Part shown: positions 1 to 6,883 of the stretch, piece after piece
How positions within the stretch are numbered: the stretch's first letter is position 1
Layout of the letters: each line of letters opens with the position of its first letter
Origin: SIG603 sp964370635
Lineage (GTDB): Bacteria; Bacillota; Clostridia; Oscillospirales; Acutalibacteraceae
Reading direction: 5' to 3'
DNA: 64,000 nt
Assembly: GCA_964370635.1 (NCBI GenBank)
Contig: CAYJJU010000011.1
Coordinates: 1-64,000, forward strand
Program-made: the position numbers and the translations under genes
The notes under the pieces: model-generated
Database searches by the model: none
What the model was told of the DNA's origin: nothing
What the model saw: only the letters and a program-made list of their open reading frames with translations

Positions 1-108
1 TTATCATAGAAAGCCTAGATTTTCACTATTTACAGAGTTTTTTTCACGTTCCCATAAAATAGGCAAAACCGAGTCTTTTGAAGCCAAGATAGCTTAGGCG
101 GAATTTCT

Positions 109-924
109 CTATATATTTTTTATTAGGCATAAGTAACCGTCATCAAGGCTTGGCGCTACACATTCGCCTGCCTGCTTGTTTTTTGATAAAACCCTTATCA
201 TTTGCCTACCGACCATCTCAATTCTGTCTTTAATATAAAATTCACCGCTAAGCTTATCTTCATCTTCAAAATTTAGTAAATACACCTTGTTTTGCGCCAT
301 GTTTGTAATTTCAAAAGGGCTTCCAACCATGACGGGCTTGCCTTTGTCCATTACTATTATTTTATTGCAAATTGCCTCTACATCGGGCACTATGTGGGTT
401 GAAATTATGATAGTTTTGTCCTCTTTTATGTTTGCAACCGTGTTTTTAAATCTTGTGCGCTCCTCAGGGTCAAGTCCTGCTGTGGGCTCGTCAAAAAGGA
501 TTATTTCGGGGCTTCCAAGTATTGCCTGCGCAACTCCTAAACGTCTGAGCATGCCGCCAGATAAGGCTTTAACCTTGGTTTTTGCTCTATCACTTAAATT
601 CACCTGTTCTAAGGCAAAGTCAATATGCTCTTTTTGCACTGTCTTTGGAATTTTTTTAAGTGCTGCAAAATATTCCATCATTTCAAACACTTTAAGCTGC
701 TTGAATGCGCCGAAATGCTGTGGGAGATAGCCTATATTGTCGTGTACTCCTTCGATAATTCCAAAGTTTAAATTGTAAATTTTGCATATGGAGCGAAGTA
801 AAGTTGTCTTGCCGGCACCGTTTGGGCCGAGTAATCCGTAAATGCCTTTTTCAAATTCCATGGTAAAATCGTCTACTGTATTTATTTTCTTAAATTTCTT
901 TGTACAGTTTTTCAGTTTTAGCAT
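109..924 (-). CDS. ABC transporter ATP-binding protein
   Basis: Cytoplasmic ATPase subunit of an ABC-2 type transporter. The 271-residue protein has Walker A GPNGAGKT at residues 33-40, signature LSGGM at 121-125 and Walker B IILFDEP at 141-147, followed by an H-loop (IISTH). The ATG is preceded by GGAGG at a good distance. It starts 4 nt after the stop of the upstream membrane protein gene, so the two are co-transcribed and probably form one transporter. Single-ATPase ABC-2 systems of this kind are often drug, antibiotic-peptide or cell-envelope stress exporters, but the substrate cannot be read from the sequence. The operator upstream of the operon suggests GntR-type control. Confidence 0.93.
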   Translation of the reverse strand: MLKLKNCTKKFKKINTVDDFTMEFEKGIYGLLGPNGAGKTTLLRSICKIYNLNFGIIEGVHDNIGYLPQHFGAFKQLKVFEMMEYFAALKKIPKTVQKEHIDFALEQVNLSDRAKTKVKALSGGMLRRLGVAQAILGSPEIILFDEPTAGLDPEERTRFKNTVANIKEDKTIIISTHIVPDVEAICNKIIVMDKGKPVMVGSPFEITNMAQNKVYLLNFEDEDKLSGEFYIKDRIEMVGRQMIRVLSKNKQAGECVAPSLDDGYLCLIKNI

Positions 925-928
925 AATC

Positions 929-2680
929 TTATCCTCCGATATTTAAATTGTATGGATTGTAAAAAGCTTCCTCTGTGGCTTTTTTACCACTTATCATGAA
1001 TATGATATCTTCTGCCTGATCGTCTATTCGACTCTCGATTGGTATAATAATTATATGATTGTCAAAAATAATTTGCGATTTATAATATGTCCTATTTATC
1101 AATGTATCGTTTCCTATAAAAAATCTGTAATCCTGTAAATTAATATTGCTATCTAGACCGTATGTGGTTTCAAGTTCTGTGATTTTTGCCTGTAAATCCT
1201 CAAAAAAGCTCTCTTGCGTGGCAGCTCTAAAAGATTCGTAGCTTTGAATAATTACATCATATTTAGAAAATTGGGCTTTTTCTAAGAAACCACCCATGAT
1301 TGTTAGGGCGTCGGTGTTACCTTTATGTATTTCATTTTCGTATGAAAGGTTTGTAAAAAGTCGCATGTTTCCCGATAATTTAACAGTAAAATCTGAATGT
1401 GGCAAATCGTTTATTGCAGTGAAGCCATTGGAATAAATTGGATAAAATCCTGCCCATGGGTAATAAGGGAAACATCCGGGCAAACTTACGGCCTGTTCAT
1501 TGCTGTAGTGAAGATGGCTAAATCCACTGTAGCTAAGTGCTATTTTTTCGAGTTCCTTTTCTGCCATAACGGTGAAATAATCGCCATCTCTTATATATTC
1601 TAAATCCTGACCATTTTCGTCTTTTAGGCTTGAAATTTTATATCCATGATACAAAGTGAAATTATACTCACCAAGATTTTGTGTGGAATTTATATCCATA
1701 ACTACTTTTGCATGAAGAACCCTGTCGAAATTAAACTGCATATCATAAGAGCTAATGTGAAACTCGGCCTCGCTATTTTTACTGTCCTTGTTTTCATAAT
1801 AATTGAAATTTTCCCAAAAAGCACCATTTGATAGATTTATCTCGCCTAAAGATAAACTATGACTGCTTGTGCCAATGTAAAAAAGATTTGATAGGCAAAA
1901 AGCTGCACTTAAAGAAATTACAATCAAATTTTTCCTGCTCTTTTTGTTAAGTAGCAAGATAAAAATGAGAGTGAGTATAAGCAAAATCCAAAATACTGCC
2001 AAGTTCCACTGCTGTAGTTCAATATCGGCCCCGTACTGATAATCATAACCGTAAAGCGCACTCGGTGGTAAAAGCTTAGTAATTAACTCATAGACTCCCC
2101 AAATATGTATCCTATAAAAATATGAAAGGTGAAAAACAAACGGAGTAAAAGCTCCGAAAAAAACAAGGGAGATTATAGTCATTAAGATGTATGAAATTAC
2201 CCTCCTAAATTTAATTGCAATAAGTGCGCCTATAAGGGACGCCACAATTTGCGTAAGGAAAGTGTTTAAAGAAGTCGTCAAAATTATATGGAAAATCATT
2301 TCAAGCGGCTCGTCTCCCAAGACTGCGACGATTAAAGGGAAAATTAACATCACAAGGAAAATAAAGAAAGATTTTAAAACAAGTACTAAAATAGGGTATA
2401 GATATAGTTTTAATTTTCCAAAGTTCAAGCCGGCAATGCTCTCTTCGATATTAGATGCCCGAAGCCCTTGTATGTACTCGTATGAAATAAATATACTCAT
2501 AATAAAAATTGGTAAGCAATAAGTTTGAAGCACCTCTAAAAACCACAAAATATGGCCTACAGGACTTATGTAATTAGTTAGCTGGTAATACACTTGATAG
2601 CAGATAAAGGCAATTTGGAAAATAGAAATTAAAGCAATAGGTATACGCCTTATAAAAATCAGTAAACTGCGCCTAAACAT
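929..2680 (-). CDS. ABC-2 type transporter membrane protein with large extracytoplasmic domain
   Basis: First gene of the ABC operon, 583 residues from the ATG at 2680. That start follows GGAGG by 7 nt; an in-frame TTG 21 nt upstream overlaps the ribosome binding site and is rejected. The first ~250 residues contain six or so hydrophobic segments typical of an ABC-2 permease, ending near LILTLIFILLLN. One further hydrophobic stretch (IVISLSAAFCLSNLFYIG) is followed by a ~300-residue hydrophilic C-terminal domain, probably outside the cell. That domain has the look of the M1-peptidase-like N-terminal folds found on some ABC-2 permeases (PGCFPYYPWAGFYP), but I see no HExxH zinc motif, so any enzymatic role is unsupported. 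Confidence 0.8.
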   Translation of the reverse strand: MFRRSLLIFIRRIPIALISIFQIAFICYQVYYQLTNYISPVGHILWFLEVLQTYCLPIFIMSIFISYEYIQGLRASNIEESIAGLNFGKLKLYLYPILVLVLKSFFIFLVMLIFPLIVAVLGDEPLEMIFHIILTTSLNTFLTQIVASLIGALIAIKFRRVISYILMTIISLVFFGAFTPFVFHLSYFYRIHIWGVYELITKLLPPSALYGYDYQYGADIELQQWNLAVFWILLILTLIFILLLNKKSRKNLIVISLSAAFCLSNLFYIGTSSHSLSLGEINLSNGAFWENFNYYENKDSKNSEAEFHISSYDMQFNFDRVLHAKVVMDINSTQNLGEYNFTLYHGYKISSLKDENGQDLEYIRDGDYFTVMAEKELEKIALSYSGFSHLHYSNEQAVSLPGCFPYYPWAGFYPIYSNGFTAINDLPHSDFTVKLSGNMRLFTNLSYENEIHKGNTDALTIMGGFLEKAQFSKYDVIIQSYESFRAATQESFFEDLQAKITELETTYGLDSNINLQDYRFFIGNDTLINRTYYKSQIIFDNHIIIIPIESRIDDQAEDIIFMISGKKATEEAFYNPYNLNIGG

Positions 2681-2743
2681 AATCAAATCCTCCCACTTCA
2701 AAATTCATAGCTCTCGCTAAATGGATAAATATTAAGTATTATC

Positions 2744-2785
2744 TGTACTATTGTATATAGTACAATAAATTTGCGAGATTGTCAA
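2744..2785 (-). promoter_or_regulatory. Promoter with palindromic operator for the ABC transporter operon
   Basis: On the minus strand there is TTGACA (2780-2785), a 17-bp spacer and TACTAT (2757-2762). The -10 box is embedded in a perfect inverted repeat TGTACTAT-N5-ATAGTACA (2744-2764). A palindrome covering the -10 region of an ABC export operon fits repression by a GntR/YtrA-type regulator, an inference from known systems. No such regulator gene lies in the window. Confidence 0.8.
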
Positions 2786-2850
2786 TATTTATAATAAAAT
2801 ATATTTACAAAATTAAATTATTTTAGCATAAATGTGGGAGGAGGTAGAAA

Positions 2851-3106
2851 AAGGCACCAAAACTTTCGTTTTGGTGCATTCAGACTGCCCTAAAACCCGC
2901 AACCGCAAAAAAATGAGCTTGGCTCATTTTTTTGCTTCCTGCGTCACAAACACTTGCAACTTTCCCTCATATACCGTCGTATTACTCGGTCATTTGCAAG
3001 TACTTGTTCCTTGTCTTGCAGATTTTTGGACAGTCCGACAGCGTGCGCAAAAAAGTAGGACTTTTTTGACACGCTGAAGGCACCAAAACTTTCGTTTTGG
3101 TGCCTT
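2851..3106. repeat. Structured multi-hairpin element, copy A, flanked by duplicated terminator hairpins
   Basis: A ~200-bp core (about 2878-3078) lies between two direct copies of a hairpin, GGCACCAAAAC-tttc-GTTTTGGTGC (2853-2877 and 3079-3104). Inside are stem 1 (2905-2918 with 2922-2935), stem 2 ACTTGCAA/TTGCAAGT (2952-2959 with 2994-3001) enclosing a conserved ~34-nt loop, and stem 3 starting CAGCGTG (3039-3045 with 3070-3076). The same plan is found at 12013-12283 with compensating stem changes. The flanking hairpin is probably the terminator of the tRNA-Ala gene: only the distal copy is followed by a T-run on the minus strand. An apparent 81-codon ORF across the element is an artefact. 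Confidence 0.85.
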
Positions 3107-3109
3107 CTT

Positions 3110-3185
3110 TGGTGGAGATAAGCGGGATCGAACCGCTGACCTCTACACTGCCAGTGTAGCGCTCTCCCAGCTGAGCTATACCCCC
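3110..3185 (-). tRNA. tRNA-Ala (anticodon GGC)
   Basis: A full 76-nt cloverleaf on the minus strand. The acceptor arm GGGGGTA pairs with TATCTCC, including the G3-U70 pair that identifies alanine tRNAs. The D-arm is GCTC...GAGC, the anticodon arm CTACA-CTGGCAG-TGTAG with anticodon GGC, and the T-arm AGCGG-TTCGATC-CCGCT. CCA is encoded at the 3' end. Confidence 0.97.
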
Positions 3186-3199
3186 GAATTTACTGTAAC

Positions 3200-3228
3200 A
3201 TCATATCATAACATTAAAAAAAACGCAA
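3200..3228 (-). promoter_or_regulatory. Promoter of tRNA-Ala
   Basis: Minus strand TTGCGT (3223-3228), 17-bp spacer, TATGAT (3200-3205). The -10 box lies 15 nt upstream of the mature tRNA 5' end. Confidence 0.65.
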
Positions 3229-3317
3229 GTTAATTTTTAGATTTAATTAAAAAAATCTAAGTTTTAGCGGTTTAAAGCTTGATGCATTGTGCAAATCGCC
3301 ATTTTTTATAAATTTAA

Positions 3318-3346
3318 TTGAAATTTTTAAGTGCATATAGTATAAT
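3318..3346 (+). promoter_or_regulatory. Promoter of the surface protein gene
   Basis: TTGAAA (3318-3323), 17-bp spacer, TATAAT (3341-3346), about 45 nt upstream of the expected ATG at 3391. Confidence 0.7.
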
Positions 3347-3407
3347 CAAGTAAATAAATTGGAACAATTTGTAAAAAGGAGATGGTTAGAATGGTAAAAC
3401 GGCGAAA

Positions 3408-4784
3408 TTGGTAATTGTTGTTTTAGTAGCAATTTTTGCCACGGTAACAGTTAGCGCAAGTTCTTTAGTGCCTCGCTTTTCTGTAGAATTTTCACAGGAG
3501 GAGTATGAGAGGGGCGAAAAACTCACCTTTACCCTCAGCATAGACGAGGAAACCGACTTATCCGCATTTAAAATTGATGTCAAGTATGACGGAGATGCTT
3601 TAGAATTTTTGGAGGCGGAGGCTTTTGGCGATGTGTATTTTAATGAACACGATACCTTAGTCAAAACGCAGGCAATATATGCTGTAAAAGATGATAAAGA
3701 CATCAGCGGTGAGATTTGCGAGTTTTCGTACAGGGTGGATGAAGACATTATCAGCAATTTTTCAAACATAGAAATTGAAGTGTCCGAGATGATAATGCAA
3801 GACTCGACGGTGCTTGATGTAAAGTATATTACACAAGTCACTGCTAAGATAACGCCTAAGGATTTAGAGGATGCTAAAATTTTGAGTCTTACGCCGTCAA
3901 GCGGGGCGTTAAGTCCGAATTTTGACAGTGAGACTTTAAATTATAGTGTAAGCGTGCCGTACAGTGTAAATGAAATGGAATTTGATGTTGAGGTTTCAGT
4001 TGGGGCAAGCTTTACTGTAAACAGGAAGAATTTAGGCAGCGGAGGAAGTACCACTTCATTTAAAATATCCGTAACCGCACAAGACGATGTCACGAAAAAT
4101 GAATATATAATTGACGTGACAAGAGGGGAGTATAACCCGCAAAGTGTTCCCGACAGCGAAGATTCAGGGCAAAGTGCCGATGAGACTTTGATGCCTAAAT
4201 TATTAGAGCTTTCGCCAAGTGTAGGCGAGCTTAACGAAGATTTTTCATCGGATGTTTACGAATACACAATGGACGTGCCTTACGAGGTTTCAAGCATGAG
4301 TTTTACTTATCTTGTAGATAGTGAAGTAGATGTAAGTATAAATAGGAAAAATTTAGGCAGTGGTGGAAGCACGGAAGATTTTATCATAACAGCAAAATTA
4401 GGAGACGAAAAAGTTCAGTATACAGTGCTCGTAACACGGGGAGAATATGTAAGGCCGAGTGCACAGTCTGAAGACGACGCAAGCGCGCACGGCGCTGATG
4501 AAAGCGAGCAAGCCGAGACAAAACACGGCGAAACAGACGACATTGTCGCACAGACAGAAGAAGGAGCGCAGACAGACGAAACAACAGGACAAAATGAGGG
4601 AGAAGTGGCACAGGCAAGCTCATCGCAACTTGTAGTAAATAGCGATGGCGAGAGCGACTTGTTTTTGATATTAATTGTAATAGCCACAGGTCTTGTAATC
4701 ATGGGATGCACGGTATTCCTTCACTTATCAAACAGAAAATTAATTCTTGAAAGAAATGCAAAACATACAAAACCCAAAGAATAA
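3408..4784 (+). CDS. Surface-anchored cohesin/cadherin-like domain protein, probably frameshifted in its signal peptide
   Basis: Cell-surface protein of unknown binding partner. The order is a hydrophobic signal segment, a cohesin-like domain (about residues 20-145), two cadherin-like beta-sandwich repeats each carrying NRKNLGSGGST (about 155-245 and 265-345), an acidic Gln/Glu/Thr-rich linker, and a C-terminal membrane helix (ILIVIATGLVIMG) with a basic tail. The only start in this frame is the TTG at 3408, which lacks the usual basic N-region and sits far from the ribosome binding site. An ATG with a well-placed AAGGAG lies at 3391 in another frame and meets a stop after 7 codons. One extra A in the AAAA run at 3396-3399 would join them as MVKTAKLVIV, a normal signal peptide. 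Either the gene carries a one-base deletion (or sequence error), or it starts weakly at TTG. Confidence 0.75.
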   Translation: MVIVVLVAIFATVTVSASSLVPRFSVEFSQEEYERGEKLTFTLSIDEETDLSAFKIDVKYDGDALEFLEAEAFGDVYFNEHDTLVKTQAIYAVKDDKDISGEICEFSYRVDEDIISNFSNIEIEVSEMIMQDSTVLDVKYITQVTAKITPKDLEDAKILSLTPSSGALSPNFDSETLNYSVSVPYSVNEMEFDVEVSVGASFTVNRKNLGSGGSTTSFKISVTAQDDVTKNEYIIDVTRGEYNPQSVPDSEDSGQSADETLMPKLLELSPSVGELNEDFSSDVYEYTMDVPYEVSSMSFTYLVDSEVDVSINRKNLGSGGSTEDFIITAKLGDEKVQYTVLVTRGEYVRPSAQSEDDASAHGADESEQAETKHGETDDIVAQTEEGAQTDETTGQNEGEVAQASSSQLVVNSDGESDLFLILIVIATGLVIMGCTVFLHLSNRKLILERNAKHTKPKE

Positions 4785-4796
4785 CGATTTCCTTTC

Positions 4797-5045
4797 TGCG
4801 TGTCAAAAAATGTATAGTCTTTCGACATAATGAGGATTATTAAAAGTTTTACTAAATTTTTTTCAAAAAATTTCGAGTACTTAGGGCTGAGCCCTAAGGC
4901 GTTTTCCGCAGAAAACGAAATCTTTTGCCTTAGAAGAGCATTTTAAAGGTGAATTTTGCCCTTTTGTAGAGTGTTTTTTGCCACAGGGTTTATTGACAGT
5001 CTGTAAGGAAAACACCCACCAAAAAAATGGTGGGTGTTTTCTTTA
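4797..5045. repeat. Intergenic palindromic repeat family C, copy 1
   Basis: Between convergent genes. It begins TGCGTGTCAAA and contains a conserved ~90-bp block (about 4853-4943) with the hairpins TTAGGGC-tga-GCCCTAA and CGTTTTC-cgca-GAAAACG. The right boundary is a terminator-like hairpin (5009-5040). The same block recurs nearly identically at about 14506-14587. The region between genes holds nothing else I can recognise. Confidence 0.75.
5009..5040 (-). terminator. Terminator hairpin of the isomerase gene
   Basis: AAAACACCCACC...TGGTGGGTGTTTT with A/T-rich flanks, just past the stop codon of the minus-strand isomerase gene. The symmetrical A and T runs could make it bidirectional and so serve the surface protein gene too. 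Confidence 0.75.
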
Positions 5046-5075
5046 TTATGAGTTTGGTGACAAGATCTTGATAAA

Positions 5076-5954
5076 TTATGAAAATACAAGTTTTTTCATT
5101 TGTGTGTGCACGTATTTTGCAAAGTCGTAAACTTCCTCTTCGATTTCTTTCTTTGAGAAGGTTTCATATGCCCACCAGCCGTCAAAGCCTGTCGCCTTGA
5201 CTGCCTGTGTCCACTCCGCTACATTTATTGCGCCGTCATAAAACGCCACGTCACGATATATTTCTTCACAAGGAACATTGTTATCACGTGTTCTTGAGTT
5301 GCAAATATGTGTGCCTAAAACTATGTTTTTATCAATTTTTGAAATGAAATCGGGGCTTAAACCTGCTATATAGTTGTGATAAAAATCTATTACTACCTTT
5401 AAATTGTCTGCGCCTACTTCTTCTACAATGGGGATACCCTCTTTTAAAGATGGTATGGGCGTCCAGCAAAGTGGCTCGAAAAATAAGGTCAAACCGTATT
5501 GCTTAGCTAAATTTGCTAAAGCTTTTAAATTTTTAACCGTTAGCTTTTCTTGCTCTGCATTTGGTAAACCTTGCAAACCCATGTACCCCTCATAGGCTAT
5601 GCCACGGCGGTAGGCGTCTACTGCGTGCCAGTCCACAGGCCCGTTTATAACTTCGACGGCCTCGCTGCCTATAAGGCTAGCGGTTTCAAATAATTTTTCC
5701 GCCTCTTTCATCATAGAAACAAAGTCGTAACCCTGTCTTTCAATGTCTGAAAGCCAGCCTACCGATGAAATTTTTAAATCTCCCAAAAGCCTTTTTACAT
5801 CTTCGGTGCTGTTTCCTGCGTCTAAAAAGTAATTAATTTGGGTTTTTGTGGGCTCTATGCAGTCAAATCCTGCCTCTTTTGCGGCTTTTATATAAGTAGT
5901 AAAGTTTGCCCTGCCGACCACGGTGCTGTGAAGTGAAAGTGCATTTTTCTTAAT
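5076..5954 (-). CDS. Sugar phosphate isomerase/epimerase (AP endonuclease 2-like TIM barrel), probable ATT start
   Basis: Xylose-isomerase-like TIM-barrel family: isomerases and epimerases of sugars, inosose or hydroxypyruvate that use acidic and histidine metal ligands. Visible signals are EAGFDCIEPT after strand 1, LFFEPLCWTP with a conserved Glu, VVIDFYHNYI (Asp/His), GTHICNSR, and a final WWAYETF. The standard-codon start is the GTG at 5921, but it would remove strand beta-1. Upstream in the same frame is KKNALSLHSTVVG, preceded by two ATT codons (5957 and 5954) placed 4 and 7 nt after GGAGG. I therefore assign an ATT initiation at 5954 (292 aa); a mutated ATG is equally possible. It lies 18 nt downstream of the acetyltransferase gene, so the two form one operon. 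The substrate is unknown. Confidence 0.75.
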   Translation of the reverse strand: MKKNALSLHSTVVGRANFTTYIKAAKEAGFDCIEPTKTQINYFLDAGNSTEDVKRLLGDLKISSVGWLSDIERQGYDFVSMMKEAEKLFETASLIGSEAVEVINGPVDWHAVDAYRRGIAYEGYMGLQGLPNAEQEKLTVKNLKALANLAKQYGLTLFFEPLCWTPIPSLKEGIPIVEEVGADNLKVVIDFYHNYIAGLSPDFISKIDKNIVLGTHICNSRTRDNNVPCEEIYRDVAFYDGAINVAEWTQAVKATGFDGWWAYETFSKKEIEEEVYDFAKYVHTQMKKLVFS

Positions 5955-5972
5955 AATATTTCCTCCGTATAT

Positions 5973-6608
5973 CTATATAACTTTGTTGTCTGCTAAAATT
6001 TCAGGCTTATAAAGCATGCTGTCTTTTTCTGTGATTTCACGTATTACACGACAAGGGTTTCCTGCGGCGAATACACCGCTTGGTATATCTTTAACGACAA
6101 CACTTCCGGCCCCAATTACACAGTTATCGCCTATGGTGACTCCTGGACAAATTACCACATTTGCGCCAAACCAGCAGTCTTTTCCTATGTTTACAGGCTT
6201 TGCATAACAAAGATGCTTTTTATTTCCGTCCTTATCAAGCATAACTTTTCTTTCGCTTGCTAGCATTGGGTGCACCGGTGTGACTATGGTTACATTAGGG
6301 CCGAAGTTGCAGTCATCGCCTATTATTACCTCGGCGTCGTCTTGAACGGTAAAGTTAAAATTGATAAAACAGCCTTTGCCAATTTTTGTATGTATTCCAT
6401 AATGGAAAGTAATAGGCCCTTGTAGGAAGCTTCCCTCGCCTAATTCTCCTAGTATTTCACTTAGTATTTTTGCTCTTTCCTCGGTTTGGTTTTCATAAAG
6501 CCTGTTAAAGTCCATGTTTAAATTGTGGGTTTTAAGTTTAATAGCCTTTAAATCAGGGTCTGCAGGGCTAAATAATATGCCTTTTTTTATTTTATCTTCT
6601 TCTCTCAT
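5973..6608 (-). CDS. Sugar O-acetyltransferase (maltose/galactoside acetyltransferase family)
   Basis: Cytoplasmic acetyl-CoA:sugar O-acetyltransferase with a left-handed beta-helix. Hexapeptide repeats occupy about residues 75-185 (IGDDCNFGPNVTI, IGKDCWFGANVVI, IGDNCVIGAGSVV), with the conserved CoA-binding end AAGNPCRVIREI and the VHPM segment carrying the catalytic His. The N-terminal helical region (about residues 20-55) matches the Mac domain. Length 211 fits the family. The ATG is preceded by GAGAGGCGG. First gene of a two-gene unit with the TIM-barrel isomerase; the acceptor sugar is unknown. Confidence 0.88.
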   Translation of the reverse strand: MREEDKIKKGILFSPADPDLKAIKLKTHNLNMDFNRLYENQTEERAKILSEILGELGEGSFLQGPITFHYGIHTKIGKGCFINFNFTVQDDAEVIIGDDCNFGPNVTIVTPVHPMLASERKVMLDKDGNKKHLCYAKPVNIGKDCWFGANVVICPGVTIGDNCVIGAGSVVVKDIPSGVFAAGNPCRVIREITEKDSMLYKPEILADNKVI

Positions 6609-6769
6609 GTAGATTTTCCGCCTCTCTTTTGTGAGTTTTCATTTACTGTCTAATTTATAACATATAAATTTTGACTTATCTATAACAAAATGGTATTTTT
6701 ATATGACAAAACCGCCCAAAGCATATTTTATTGATAATTTCAATTACTTATGCAAATTGAAATTTTTTG

Positions 6770-6798
6770 TTGAATTTCTGTGAACATTGTGTTAAAAT
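6770..6798 (+). promoter_or_regulatory. Promoter of the uracil/xanthine permease gene
   Basis: TTGAAT (6770-6775), 17-bp spacer, TAAAAT (6793-6798). The leader between it and the ATG contains a nested inverted repeat CTGTGC...GCACAG (about 6832-6876) with an inner AATTT...AAATT, which could influence translation. It matches no riboswitch I know. Confidence 0.65.
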
Positions 6799-6883
6799 GT
6801 AAAAAATATTAATTTGAAAGGTGGGACATGACTGTGCGATTGCCAAATTTTTTTTAGAAATTAGGCGGAGCACAGCTATATTT

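Noticed and set aside
1..108. Possible gene end or regulatory feature at the left edge
   Set aside because: No hairpin, promoter or conserved coding signal could be supported in these 108 bases.
2832..3077. 81-codon open frame on the plus strand
   Set aside because: It lies wholly within the palindromic element A; its codons are stems and loops and no protein family is recognisable.
3386..3841. 151-codon minus-strand frame opposite the surface protein
   Set aside because: Shadow of a Ser/Glu-rich coding region; Ser-rich translation and no ribosome binding site.
6821..6883. Longer permease start at a GTG
   Set aside because: The extra 21 residues come from a hairpin leader and do not match NCS2 N-termini.
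6800..6883. Purine, PRPP or PreQ1 riboswitch upstream of the permease
   Set aside because: A nested hairpin is present but none of the conserved cores of these riboswitches can be found.
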